Origin: Streptomyces sp. NBC_00536
GTDB taxonomy: Bacteria; Actinomycetota; Actinomycetes; Streptomycetales; Streptomycetaceae
Assembly: GCF_036346295.1 (NCBI RefSeq)
Contig: NZ_CP107819.1
Coordinates: 7,378,001 to 7,442,000, forward strand
Length of the DNA: 64,000 nt
Direction of reading: 5' to 3'
Shown: one piece after another, positions 40,029 through 50,587 of the stretch
Layout: every line of letters begins with the position of its first letter
Numbering within the stretch: the first letter of the stretch is position 1
The notes under the pieces: model-generated
What the model was told of the DNA's origin: nothing
Database searches by the model: none
Seen by the model: only the letters and a program-made list of their open reading frames with translations
Position numbers and translations under genes: made by a program

Positions 40029-41162
40029 TCAGTCGAGCCCCGCTTCGATGCCGCGGCCGGGCTCGCGGACGGCTGCCAGGACGCGTGCCTGGCGGGCGGA
40101 GGTGTCGGCCAGCAAGTGGGCCGCGGCCGGGAGCCGTTCGGCTTCGTAGGTCTCCAGGATGTGCTCCGCGCCGGGGTCCGCCAGGGCGGCGCCGAGGACA
40201 CGGGCGAGGGTGGCGGCGTCCTGGATGCCGGTGTTCATGCCGAGCCCGCCGGCTATCGGGTGGACGTGTGCCGCGTCTCCGGCGAGGAAGCAGCGGCCCT
40301 GCCGCATCCGGTCGGCCATCCGCACGTTGACCCGCCAGGCCGAGGCCCACGTCACCTCGGCCAGCCGGATCCCCGGCATCCGGGCGTGCCGGTCGAAGAG
40401 CCGCTGGAAGCTTTCGAGGGAAGGGGCCACCCGCTCGCCCCGGTGGTCCGTCTCCGGTGAGGCCTGCAACTGGAAGACCTCCGTCCCCGGTATCGGGCAG
40501 AGCATCATCGCCCCGCCGTCCGAGGTGAACCACTGGTGCCAGTGGTCCCGGCTCAGCCCGGCCGCCGTCACGTCTCCGATGACCATCGCCTGCTCGTCGT
40601 CGGTGCGTCCGTCGAAGCGGATGCCCAGCATTTTGCGGACGGTGGAGCCTCCCCCGTCGCAGCCGGCCAGATAGGCGGCCCGCAGCGTCCGCCCGTCCGT
40701 GAGGGTCGCCCACGCCCCGGCGGCGTCCTGGCCCACGGCCTCGACTTCGGCGTCGTATTCGACCAGGACACCGGACTCGGCCAGCCGGTCGCGCAGGATC
40801 TCCTCGATCTGCCATTGGCCTATGAAGACCGAGGAGCCGTCGCGGGGGGTGTCGTTGATGTGCTCCCCGTCGAAGTACTTGCGGAAGACCAGGCCGGTGC
40901 CGCCCGTGGAGGTCATCCGATCGGCGACCCCGAGGGTCTCGAAGATTTCGAGGCTGCCGAGGTGCAGGCTCTTGCCACGCGACTCTCGGTGCGGTGTGGA
41001 CCGCCGGTCGATCACCCTTACCCGGGCGCCCCGGCGGACCAGGTCACAGGCGAGGGTGAGGCCCGTCGGCCCGGAGCCCACGATCAGTACGTCCACTGCG
41101 TCTGCCGCGTCCGCTGTGTCTGCCACGTCCGCTACATCTGCTACGTCCACTACGTCCGTCAT
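40029..41162 (-). CDS. FAD-dependent aromatic monooxygenase, short form
   Basis: A 377-residue group A flavin monooxygenase (PheA/TfdB/MhpA type). The FAD Rossmann motif is VLIVGSGPTGLTLACDLVRR, with the dinucleotide-binding CDGGGSTVRKMLGI in the middle and GDAAHVHPIAGGLGMNTGIQ at the C-terminal side. It lacks the C-terminal thioredoxin-like domain of the roughly 500-residue relatives. The N-terminus carries Val-Asp-Ala repeats (VDVADVADVADTADAADAVD) from a short tandem DNA repeat. ATG 41162 has AAGGAA upstream. It is divergent from a TetR gene with an inverted repeat between, which suggests inducible control by an aromatic or antibiotic ligand. Confidence 0.9.
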   Translation of the reverse strand: MTDVVDVADVADVADTADAADAVDVLIVGSGPTGLTLACDLVRRGARVRVIDRRSTPHRESRGKSLHLGSLEIFETLGVADRMTSTGGTGLVFRKYFDGEHINDTPRDGSSVFIGQWQIEEILRDRLAESGVLVEYDAEVEAVGQDAAGAWATLTDGRTLRAAYLAGCDGGGSTVRKMLGIRFDGRTDDEQAMVIGDVTAAGLSRDHWHQWFTSDGGAMMLCPIPGTEVFQLQASPETDHRGERVAPSLESFQRLFDRHARMPGIRLAEVTWASAWRVNVRMADRMRQGRCFLAGDAAHVHPIAGGLGMNTGIQDAATLARVLGAALADPGAEHILETYEAERLPAAAHLLADTSARQARVLAAVREPGRGIEAGLD

Positions 41163-41232
41163 CGGAGATTCCTTCGTCGGTCTGGTCGCTGCTGTCGGCG
41201 TGACTCCAGTGAAGCGGCCGTTCGCAGAAAAA

Positions 41233-41262
41233 GCAACCCGGTCACAAAAATAACTTGGTTGC
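41233..41262. promoter_or_regulatory. Inverted repeat GCAACC-N18-GGTTGC in divergent promoter
   Basis: The arms lie in the 123-nt AT-richer gap between the monooxygenase and TetR genes and flank an A-rich core. The outer bases TTCGCA and TTGCGAA extend the symmetry imperfectly. It is a probable operator for the TetR protein, controlling both genes. Confidence 0.5.
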
Positions 41263-41285
41263 GAAATATCTGCTAGCCTGTGGGC

Positions 41286-42086
41286 ATGGACAACACGAGT
41301 GCCCCCCAAGCGACCGGTCTGCGCGAGGCCAAGAAGCAGCGCACGCGGCAGCTGCTCGCCGCGACCGCGCTGGAGCTGTTCCTGGAGCGCGGCTTCGACG
41401 CCGTCTCGGTCGCGGACGTCGCCGCCGCCGCGGAGGTCTCCAAGCCCACCCTGTTCCGGTACTACCCGAGCAAGGAGGACCTGCTGCTGGACCGCTTCGC
41501 CGATCACCAGGACGAGGCGGCACGTGTCGTGCGCGAGCGGCCCGCCGGGCAGACGCCGGTCGAAGCCCTGCACGCCCACTTCATCGCGGGCCTCGCCGCC
41601 CACGACCCGATCACCGGCCTCTGCGATCACCCGAACGTCGTCGTCTTCCAGCGGCTGCTCTACTCGACCGCGAGCCTCGAAGCGCGCCTGGCCAACTACA
41701 CGGCGCGCGAGGTGGAACTGCTCGCCGCCGTACTGGCGGCGGAGGCGGAGGCGGAGACGGAAGCGGAATCACGAGGAGCAGTGCAAGCGGAAGTGGAAGC
41801 GGGACCAGTGGCGACGGGAGCGGTAGGGGCGCCGTCGCTCCCGGCCCGGCTGGCCGCCCTGTATCTGGTGACCGCCCGCCGTGAGCTGGGGCGCGCGAAC
41901 TGGCTCCGCATGGACGCCGGGCAGAGCGCGGCCGAGGCGCTCCCGGCCGCGGTGGCCGATGCCGACGCGGCCTTCGCCATGCTGGCCGAGGGGCTGAACC
42001 GCACCCTGCCCGGCCGCACCCCGCTCGCCCCGACCCCCGCCCCGACCCCCGCCCCGACCTCCACCCCCTCCGGAACGGATCAGTAG
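41286..42086 (+). CDS. TetR-family transcriptional repressor
   Basis: A 266-residue regulator. The DNA-binding domain (about 15-62) contains AKKQRTRQLLAATALELFLE, then GFDAVSVADVAAAAEVSKPT and LFRYYPSKEDLL, a complete helix-turn-helix. The ligand domain is interrupted by a Glu/Ala-rich low-complexity insert (about 150-175) and the protein ends in Pro/Thr repeats, which makes it longer than the usual 190-220. ATG 41286 is used; a GTG six bases earlier is in frame. It is divergent from the flavin monooxygenase, its likely target. It ends 7 nt inside the convergent S66 peptidase gene. Confidence 0.92.
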   Translation: MDNTSAPQATGLREAKKQRTRQLLAATALELFLERGFDAVSVADVAAAAEVSKPTLFRYYPSKEDLLLDRFADHQDEAARVVRERPAGQTPVEALHAHFIAGLAAHDPITGLCDHPNVVVFQRLLYSTASLEARLANYTAREVELLAAVLAAEAEAETEAESRGAVQAEVEAGPVATGAVGAPSLPARLAALYLVTARRELGRANWLRMDAGQSAAEALPAAVADADAAFAMLAEGLNRTLPGRTPLAPTPAPTPAPTSTPSGTDQ

Positions 42087-43156
42087 GTCACGGTGATCCG
42101 CCGTGCGGGGCCGTCCACCCGCACGACCCCGCCGTACGGAATCACCACCTGGGGATCCGTGTGCCCCAAGTCCACGTCGAAGACGGCCATCAGGTCCGGG
42201 GCGTAGGTCTTCAGCGCCCGCAGTACGGCCTCCCGCTGCTCCTCGGCGTACCGCAGCCTGCCCTCGATGTCGTGGGGCTGGTCGAAGGACCACGCCTTCG
42301 CGCGGCCCATCATCAGAGCGGAGAACCGGGCGAGCAGTCCGCGCTCACCCATGCAGCGCAGGATCCGGAACACCTCCTCCGCCCGGGGCATTTCCTCGGA
42401 CGTCTCCAGGAACAGCACGCCGCCCTCGGCCGCCTCCGGCGCCGCCGCGACCTCCCGGTCGGCCATCAGCAGCCAGGAGAGGATCTCCAGATTGCCGCCC
42501 CACGCCCGCCCCTCGGCCACTCGGTCCGGCCGGTGCCAGATCCAGCCGGCCCCGGCACGGTCCTCGGGCTCGGCCTCGAAGGTGGCGGGATCGGCCCAGT
42601 CGCGGTCGGTGTCCCGGAAGCGTGCGGCGGGCCGGAGTTCATGGGGGCCGGAGGTGAAAAGGGCCGCCCGGATCGAAGCGGCGGTCACCGGGTGGAGCGC
42701 GTACGGCCGCCCGAGCTCGGTCATCACGCAGGCGCCGTGGTAGGCCACGATGCCGAGGTTCCGCAGGAAGAGCAGCAGGCAGGTGTTGTCGCTGAACCCG
42801 AAGAACGGCTTCGGGTGGGCGCGGATCAACTCCCGGTCCAGCAGCGGCAGGACGGTGAGCTGGTCATCGCCCCCGATGCTCGCCATCACCGCCTTGGCGG
42901 TCGGATCGGCGAACGCGGCGTGGATGTCGTCGGCGCGCTCCCGGGGTGTGGAGCCCATCTTCCGGGTCGCCGGATACTCCACCGGCTCCAGCGCGAACTC
43001 CTCCCGCAGCCGCGCCAGCCCCAACTCGTAGGGGAGCGGAAGGATCCCCGGCAGGCCGGAGGAGGGGGAGATGACGGCGATGCGGTCGCCCGGTGCGGGC
43101 TTGGGCGGATACGACGGAACGGGTGGCTCGGCAATCGGACGTGAAGGGGTGCTCAT
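42080..43156 (-). CDS. S66-family LD-carboxypeptidase / MccF-like peptidase
   Basis: A 358-residue serine peptidase. The N-terminal strand is RIAVISPSSGLPG. The nucleophile elbow is GFSDNTCLLLFL, with Ser near residue 122. The Glu and His of the triad are in WGGNLEILSWL and DVDLGHTDPQVVIPYGG. Length and motifs suit the MccF-type branch, which inactivates aminoacyl-nucleotide antibiotics such as microcin C, more than the short LdcA branch that trims peptidoglycan tetrapeptides; this cannot be settled by eye. There is no signal peptide, so it is cytoplasmic. Start ATG 43156. Confidence 0.88.
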   Translation of the reverse strand: MSTPSRPIAEPPVPSYPPKPAPGDRIAVISPSSGLPGILPLPYELGLARLREEFALEPVEYPATRKMGSTPRERADDIHAAFADPTAKAVMASIGGDDQLTVLPLLDRELIRAHPKPFFGFSDNTCLLLFLRNLGIVAYHGACVMTELGRPYALHPVTAASIRAALFTSGPHELRPAARFRDTDRDWADPATFEAEPEDRAGAGWIWHRPDRVAEGRAWGGNLEILSWLLMADREVAAAPEAAEGGVLFLETSEEMPRAEEVFRILRCMGERGLLARFSALMMGRAKAWSFDQPHDIEGRLRYAEEQREAVLRALKTYAPDLMAVFDVDLGHTDPQVVIPYGGVVRVDGPARRITVTY

Positions 43157-43224
43157 GCGGGGACACTACGGGCGCGATCCGGCCCCGGGCAGCCCGATTT
43201 CCCCTGACCGCCGCCCGGCCCCCG

Positions 43225-43364
43225 CCTCGGCCCACCGGGATTCGCCTCAGTCCACCAGGATCCGCCTCAGTCCACCAGGATCCGCCTCAGTCCACCGGGA
43301 TTCGCCTCAGTCCACCAGGATCCGCCTCAGTCCACCGGGATCCGCCTCAGCCCACCAGGATCCG
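43225..43364. repeat. Seven 20-bp tandem repeats derived from the lysR 3' end
   Basis: Seven units of the type CCTCAGTCCACCAGGATCCG run without gaps. The last unit contains the lysR stop codon. Read on the minus strand each unit is CGGATCCTGGTGGACTGAGG, so each recreates the gene's final codons (RILV-D/G-stop). The array extends 3' of lysR and ends about 80 nt from the upstream S66 gene start. Confidence 0.9.
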
Positions 43365-44225
43365 CTTCAGCTCCCGGGCCGCGCGCGGCGGGGCCACGTC
43401 CGTGCGGTGGGCCAGGGCGATCGTCCGGCGCAGGGGTGAGCCCGCCAGCGCGGTGGTGCGCAGCCCCTGACCCGCATGGTCGACGACCATCGCCGGTACC
43501 ACCGCGATCCCCAGCCCGGCCCGGACGAACCCGAGCACCGCGTCCATCTCACCGCCTTCGACGGTGAACACCGGCTCGAACCCCTCGGCCCGGCAGGCGG
43601 CCACCGTCAGTTCCCGCAGGTCGTAGCCGTGCCGGAACATCACCATCGGCTCCTGCCGCAGATCCCGGATCCGCAGCGGCCCGCCATCGCCCGGGGGCGG
43701 CAGCTCCGCCGAGGAGACCACCACCAGGTCCTCCGTCAGCAGCTCGACCGTCGTGAGCGCGGGCGCCGACGGCGGCAGCGGCAGCGTGACCAGGGCCAGG
43801 TCCAGGGCCCCACGGGCCAGTTCGCGCACCAGGTCCAGCGAGCCGCTCTCCTCGATCAGCAGCTCGATCCCCGGGTGCGCGGTGTGGAAGGCGCGCAGGA
43901 CGTCCGGCAGCAGGCCCGTGCACACGCTCGGCGTGGCCCCCAGTCGCACCCGTCCGCGCCGCAGCTGCGCCAGTTCCTGCACTTCCAGCCGGGCCGTGTC
44001 CGCGTCCGCCAGGATCCGCCGCGCGAGCGGCAGCAGGGTCTCGCCCGCGTCCGTCAGCGCGATGTTGCCCCGCGCCCGGCTGAACAGCTCCGCCCCCAGC
44101 TCCCGCTCCAGGGCCTTGATCTGCTGGGAGAGCGACGGCTGGGCGACGTGCACCCGCTCCGCCGCCCGCGTGAAGTGCCGGGTCTCGGCCACGGCCACGA
44201 AGTACACGAGCTGCTGGAATTGCAT
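43347..44225 (-). CDS. LysR-family transcriptional regulator
   Basis: A 292-residue regulator. The N-terminal winged helix-turn-helix MQFQQLVYFVAVAETRHFTR and RVHVAQPSLSQQIKALEREL is complete. It is followed by the linker helix and a two-lobed effector domain (VRLGATPSVCTGLLPDVLRA, GGEMDAVLGFVRAGLGIAVV). It is divergent from sdhCAB across a 96-nt region with two dyads, so it probably regulates the succinate dehydrogenase operon and itself. The effector is unknown. The 3' end merges into a 20-bp tandem array. Confidence 0.94.
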   Translation of the reverse strand: MQFQQLVYFVAVAETRHFTRAAERVHVAQPSLSQQIKALERELGAELFSRARGNIALTDAGETLLPLARRILADADTARLEVQELAQLRRGRVRLGATPSVCTGLLPDVLRAFHTAHPGIELLIEESGSLDLVRELARGALDLALVTLPLPPSAPALTTVELLTEDLVVVSSAELPPPGDGGPLRIRDLRQEPMVMFRHGYDLRELTVAACRAEGFEPVFTVEGGEMDAVLGFVRAGLGIAVVPAMVVDHAGQGLRTTALAGSPLRRTIALAHRTDVAPPRAARELKRILVG

Positions 44226-44244
44226 CGTCCCAGCTTAGACCACC

Positions 44245-44263
44245 TGATAGTCGCCACCTATCA
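44245..44263. promoter_or_regulatory. LysR-type box TGATAG-N7-CTATCA
   Basis: A perfect dyad with T-N-A spacing close to LysR boxes, 20 nt upstream of lysR and 59 nt upstream of sdhC. It is the likely recognition site for autoregulation. Confidence 0.6.
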
Positions 44264-44284
44264 AGATGAGCCTCATCATGTCTT

Positions 44285-44299
44285 GGACCTTTGAGGTCC
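44285..44299. promoter_or_regulatory. Dyad GGACCT-TTG-AGGTCC upstream of sdhC
   Basis: A perfect inverted repeat with 6-bp arms, 23 nt before the sdhC ATG and inside the probable promoter or leader. It may be the activation site for LysR or a site for another regulator. Confidence 0.45.
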
Positions 44300-44321
44300 T
44301 TGGTCCCTAACGTCTGGACCC

Positions 44322-45026
44322 ATGGCTCTGGCAACGCGGACGGGCCGACGGCCGTCCACCACGCGCACGCTCTGGGACTCCTCCGTCGGCAAGAAGACCG
44401 TCATGGCGGTGTCCGGGCTGATCATGCTCGCGTACCTCGTCGTCCACATGCTCGGCAACCTGAAGATCTTCTTCGGGGCCGGGGAGTTCAACGGCTACGC
44501 GGCCTGGCTGCGCCACATGGGAGCGCCCGTCCTGCACAGCCACTGGGGACTGTGGATCGCCCGGATCGTCCTGCTCGCGGCCGTCGTCGCGCACGCCGTC
44601 TCCGCCTACCAGCTGAGCCGCCGCGACATCAGGGCGCGCCCCGTCAAGTACGCCCACAAGCGGCGGCGCGCCAGTTACGCGACCCGCACGATGCGCTGGG
44701 GCGGGGTGATCCTCGGCCTGTTCATCGTCTGGCACATCCTCGACCTGACCACCCTCACGGTCAACGAGCGGGCGCTGGAGGGGCATCCGTACGAGAACGT
44801 CGTCGCGACCTTCTCCACCTGGTACGGCAACGTCATCTACATCACCGCGATGGCCGCCCTCGCCCTCCACGTCCGGCACGGGTTCTGGAGCGCGGCCCAG
44901 ACCCTCGGAGCGGGCAACGCCCGCCGCGACCGGGCGCTCAAGGCCCTCGCCAACCTGTTGGCCCTCGTCCTCTTCGCGGGATTCGTCTCCGTCCCCGTCT
45001 CCGTCATGACCGGATTGGTGGGCTGA
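44322..45026 (+). CDS. sdhC: Succinate dehydrogenase cytochrome b subunit
   Basis: A 234-residue membrane anchor of the fused type B class found in actinobacteria and Bacillus. Five helices are visible: [79 protein letters not shown] and [20 protein letters not shown]. Conserved histidines (VVHM, VAHA, VWHI, HVRHG) are candidate haem b ligands. It passes electrons from SdhB to menaquinone. ATG 44322 begins the sdhCAB operon; sdhA starts 2 nt after its stop. Confidence 0.94.
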   Translation: MALATRTGRRPSTTRTLWDSSVGKKTVMAVSGLIMLAYLVVHMLGNLKIFFGAGEFNGYAAWLRHMGAPVLHSHWGLWIARIVLLAAVVAHAVSAYQLSRRDIRARPVKYAHKRRRASYATRTMRWGGVILGLFIVWHILDLTTLTVNERALEGHPYENVVATFSTWYGNVIYITAMAALALHVRHGFWSAAQTLGAGNARRDRALKALANLLALVLFAGFVSVPVSVMTGLVG

Positions 45027-45028
45027 CC

Positions 45029-47046
<2,018 letters not shown>

Positions 47047-47050
<4 letters not shown>

Positions 47051-47793
47051 AGCTCACCCTGCGCGTCTGGCGCCAGCAGCACGCCGACGCCCCCGGCGCC
47101 ATGGCGGCCTACGAGGTCGACGGCATCTCGGAGGACATGTCCTTCCTGGAGATGCTCGACACCCTCAACGAGGACCTCATCCTGCGCGGTGAGGACCCGG
47201 TCGCCTTCGACCACGACTGCCGCGAGGGCATCTGCGGCGCGTGCAGCCTCGTCATCAACGGCGACGCGCACGGACCGGAACGCACCACCACCTGTCAGCT
47301 CCACATGCGTTCCTTCGCCGACGGCGACACCATCGACGTCGAGCCCTGGCGGGCCGCGGCCTTCCCCGTGGTCCGTGACCTGGTGGTGGACCGGAGCGCC
47401 TTCGACCGGATCATCCAGGCGGGCGGTTACATCACCGCCCCGACCGGAGCCGCGCCCGAGGCGCACGCCACGGCAGTGCCCAAGCCCGTCGCCGACCACG
47501 CCTTCGAGAACGCCGAGTGCATCGGCTGCGGCGCGTGCGTGGCCGCCTGCCCCAACGGCTCGGCGATGCTCTTCACCGCGGCCAAGGTCAACCATCTGGG
47601 CGTGCTCCCGCAGGGTTCGCCGGAGCGGGAGACCCGGGTGCTGGACATGGTGGCCCGGATGGACGGCGAGGGGTTCGGCGGCTGCACCCTCACCGGCGAG
47701 TGCGCCACCGCCTGCCCCAAGGGCATCCCGCTGCCGTCGATCGCGGCGATGAACAAGGAATGGCTCCGGGCCGTCCGCAAGGGCGGTCGCTGA
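47047..47793 (+). CDS. sdhB: Succinate dehydrogenase iron-sulfur subunit
   Basis: A 248-residue electron-transfer subunit. The N-terminal ferredoxin-like [2Fe-2S] domain has [16 protein letters not shown] and TTTCQLHM. The C-terminal domain has [15 protein letters not shown] and [17 protein letters not shown], which hold the [4Fe-4S] and [3Fe-4S] clusters; all expected cysteines are present. It links SdhA to the cytochrome subunit at the inner membrane face. Start ATG overlaps the sdhA stop. A 240-nt intergenic stretch without a recognised gene follows. Confidence 0.97.
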
Positions 47794-48033
47794 GGGCCTC
47801 CGGACATTCGACGCCGGGCTTTTCCGAGGATCGTTTCGGGAAAGTCCGGTTTGTCGACGGACCGGTCGCGGATTCCTGTGAGGGGCCTGTGACCTGCATC
47901 GACTTGTACGGACCGCCAAAGGTCCAAGGTCCTGTTCAACATTCAGCCATCCCGGCATATTGTGATGTTGACCTGGGCGGAACTGCCGTTCACGGCCGAG
48001 GGTAAAAACGATCGCGACCCCCGAGGTGTGACC

Positions 48034-49905
48034 ATGAGCGGCATGAGCGGATTCCGCAGACGCCTGCGCTGGACCGGCCTCCACCGGCTCGCCCGGGTCC
48101 TGCGGCCGTCCGCCCGCGTCCCCGGTCAGCCCGGGCGCACGGAGCGCGAACGGCTCGACGCCGCGCCCACCGGGACGCCGGACCCGCGCCCTCCCGACCG
48201 CGAGGAAGAGCTGCTGGCCGTCCTCGCGAAGAGCGAGGGCGCCGTCCGCTACCGGGGCAGGCTGGCCCTCGTACGGGACGACCTGATGCCCGCCGACCTG
48301 CGCGCCGCGAACCTCCGGGCCGCGGCCGAGGCCCTCGAAGGCGCCGGGATCGGCTACGGGCTGGTCCCCGACGGCGGACTCCTGCACCGCGTCGCCATCG
48401 CACCCGGCGCCCGGGCGACCGCGCTCGCCGCGTGCGCGGAAGCCTTCACCGGACGGCCGGTCTACGCCGAGCTGCTCGGCGAGGGCGGAACCCTCGCCGT
48501 CACCCTCGCCGAGGCCCTCCCCGCGGCCGTCGCCGCCCAGGAGGCCGAGCGCCGCCACGACGCGGCCGCCGACGAGGAGGACCCGTACCACAAGGTCAAG
48601 GGCGTCCGCCTGCACCAGCCCGTGGTGACCTCCGGGCGCACCCTCTACCTCGGCGCCGACCACGGCTGCGACCTGGAGTTCTGGGATCCGCCGGAGTCCG
48701 GCTCCGGCGGAGTCGCCTCCATCCGCGAAACCCCCTTCGGCTGGTGGGTGCCCTCGCTCGCGGCCACCCTCACGCGCCGCGTCGGCGACCGCGAGTACCC
48801 GGTCGTGGACGCCCTCGCCCGGCGCTTCCCCGACGACATCGACTTCCCGATCGACGCCGTGATCACCTGGGTGGACGCCGACGACCCCGTCTGGCGCCGC
48901 CGCAGGGACCGGGCCCAGGCCGAGTACGCCGAAGACACCCGCCGTGCCGGGTCCGGCGCCGCCGGTGCGACGGGGGTCCCCGCGGTCGACGACGCCGACC
49001 ACCGCTACCGCGACCGCGGCGAACTGCGCTACTGCCTGCGCTCCATCGCCGCGCACGCCCCCTGGATCCGCCGGATCTTCCTCGTCACCGACGACCAGGT
49101 GCCGACCTGGCTGGCCACCGACCACCCGCAGGTCACCGTCGTCTCCCACCGCGAGCTGTTCGCCGACCCCGGCTCGCTGCCGGTCTTCAACTCGCACGCC
49201 ATCGAGACGCAGCTGCACCGCATACCCGGCCTCGCCGAGCACTACCTCTACTTCAACGACGACATCTTCCTCGGCCGTCCGCAGCAGCCGCAGAGCTACT
49301 TCCTCCCCTCCGGGCTGCCCAAGGTCTTCCACGACACCCGGGCCGTCCCGCCCAGCTCGCCGGACATCCGCGACGACGTGTTCACCGCCTCGCAGCGGGC
49401 CACCCGCCGCGCCGTCGAGGAAGTCGCCCGCCGCACCTACCCGCGCATCCTGGCCCACGCGCCGTACCCGATGAGCCGCTCCCTCTTCGCCCAGGCCGAG
49501 GAACGGCTCCCCGGACGCCTCGCCGCCACCAGCCGCTCGGCCTTCCGCAGCGCCACGGACCTCGCCCCGATCACCCTGGCCGCGCACCTCGCGCTCGCCG
49601 AAGGCCGGGCCGTCGAAGGGGAACTGGCCCTCGCCTACGTCTCCACCGACCGCCCGGAGGAGATCGAACGGCTGCCGGAACTGGTCCACGACCGCCGCAC
49701 CGACGCCTTCTGCCTCGCCGACGACTGCGGTACGCAGCTGTCGCCCGAGGAACAGCACCGGGCGGTCACCGCGTTCCTGGAGGCGTACTTCCCGGTCGTC
49801 TCGCCCTACGAGAAGTGCGCGTTCATGCCCGCTCAGCGGGGGAGCGGCACCGGAGCCTGCGCCGATCGGCTGACCGCGGCGGCGCGGGCCGTGCCGTACA
49901 CGTGA
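48034..49905 (+). CDS. Stealth-family hexose-1-phosphate transferase
   Basis: A 623-residue protein of the Stealth family, which makes phosphodiester-linked capsular or wall polysaccharides. The four conserved regions are in order: CR1 IDAVITWVDADDPVWRRRRD near 280; CR2 ELRYCLRSIAAHAPWIRRIF with LVTDDQVPTWL near 340; CR3 HAIETQLHRIPGLAEHYLYF with NDDIFLGRP near 400; and CR4 near the C-terminus, PYEKCAFMP. The first 270 residues are variable. There is no signal peptide. ATG 48034 has GAGG 7 nt upstream. No other capsule genes adjoin it, but several wall-active genes lie in the window. The acceptor polymer is unknown. Confidence 0.92.
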   Translation: MSGMSGFRRRLRWTGLHRLARVLRPSARVPGQPGRTERERLDAAPTGTPDPRPPDREEELLAVLAKSEGAVRYRGRLALVRDDLMPADLRAANLRAAAEALEGAGIGYGLVPDGGLLHRVAIAPGARATALAACAEAFTGRPVYAELLGEGGTLAVTLAEALPAAVAAQEAERRHDAAADEEDPYHKVKGVRLHQPVVTSGRTLYLGADHGCDLEFWDPPESGSGGVASIRETPFGWWVPSLAATLTRRVGDREYPVVDALARRFPDDIDFPIDAVITWVDADDPVWRRRRDRAQAEYAEDTRRAGSGAAGATGVPAVDDADHRYRDRGELRYCLRSIAAHAPWIRRIFLVTDDQVPTWLATDHPQVTVVSHRELFADPGSLPVFNSHAIETQLHRIPGLAEHYLYFNDDIFLGRPQQPQSYFLPSGLPKVFHDTRAVPPSSPDIRDDVFTASQRATRRAVEEVARRTYPRILAHAPYPMSRSLFAQAEERLPGRLAATSRSAFRSATDLAPITLAAHLALAEGRAVEGELALAYVSTDRPEEIERLPELVHDRRTDAFCLADDCGTQLSPEEQHRAVTAFLEAYFPVVSPYEKCAFMPAQRGSGTGACADRLTAAARAVPYT

Positions 49906-49936
49906 CCGGGAACCGTCATGGGTGACAGTGTCCGGC

Positions 49937-50587
49937 ATGGCAGAAGCACCAAGAGGCCTCGGACCACGGCGCCGGACCGTGCTCGCCGCACTCACCCCGA
50001 TCGCCCCGCTGTTCCTGGCAGGCTGCGCCGCCGACGAGCGCCCGGCCGCCCCCGCCCCGGGACCGCAGCCGCCCGCCCATGACGCCCTGATCATGGTGAT
50101 CCGGCACGCCGAGAAACCGTACGCCGGGGACACCGGTGAGGACGACGAGGGCAACGACGACGCGGGATCCCTCGCCGGCCGCGGCCGCCGCCGTGCCGAG
50201 GCCCTGTCCCAGCTCTTCCCGCCCACCCCGGGGGCCGCCCTGCCCCGGCCCGCGGTGATCTTCGCGCCCGGCCCGGCCGGCCCCGCCAGGTCCCGCCAGA
50301 CCGTGGCCCCACTGGCCGGGGCGCTGCGCACGCCCGTACGGGCCGACCTCGCCGTCGGCCGCGAAGCGGACCTGGCCCGCGCCGCGCTCGCCGCCCGCGC
50401 CCCCGTCCTCATCTGCTGGGAACACACCGGCATCCCGCGCCTGGTCCACGCCCTCGGCGCCGACCGGGTGCTCGGCATCCCGGCGGGCTGGCCCGACCGC
50501 TACGACCTCGTGTGGCTCCTGGACCGCCGCAAGGGGGAGTGGAGCTTCCGCGAACTCCCGCAACACCTGCTCACCGGGGACGCATAG
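49937..50587 (+). CDS. Histidine phosphatase-superfamily lipoprotein
   Basis: A 216-residue exported protein. The Arg-rich start (RGLGPRRRTVLAALTPIAPL) resembles a twin-arginine signal and leads to lipobox LAGC near residue 30. The phosphatase motif RHAEKPY (near 55) carries the catalytic RH. The later conserved histidine is in CWEHTGIPRLVHAL, and the fold appears complete but short. It may dephosphorylate an extracellular phosphoester. Starts at GTG 49922 and ATG 49937 are both possible; no site decides. It follows the Stealth gene by 31 nt, so the two could form an operon. It overlaps the convergent UvrA paralogue by 17 nt. Confidence 0.82.
   Translation: MAEAPRGLGPRRRTVLAALTPIAPLFLAGCAADERPAAPAPGPQPPAHDALIMVIRHAEKPYAGDTGEDDEGNDDAGSLAGRGRRRAEALSQLFPPTPGAALPRPAVIFAPGPAGPARSRQTVAPLAGALRTPVRADLAVGREADLARAALAARAPVLICWEHTGIPRLVHALGADRVLGIPAGWPDRYDLVWLLDRRKGEWSFRELPQHLLTGDA

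Noticed and set aside
43225..43364. CRISPR-like array
   Set aside because: The 20-bp units are contiguous without spacers and copy the lysR 3' end. It is a minisatellite.
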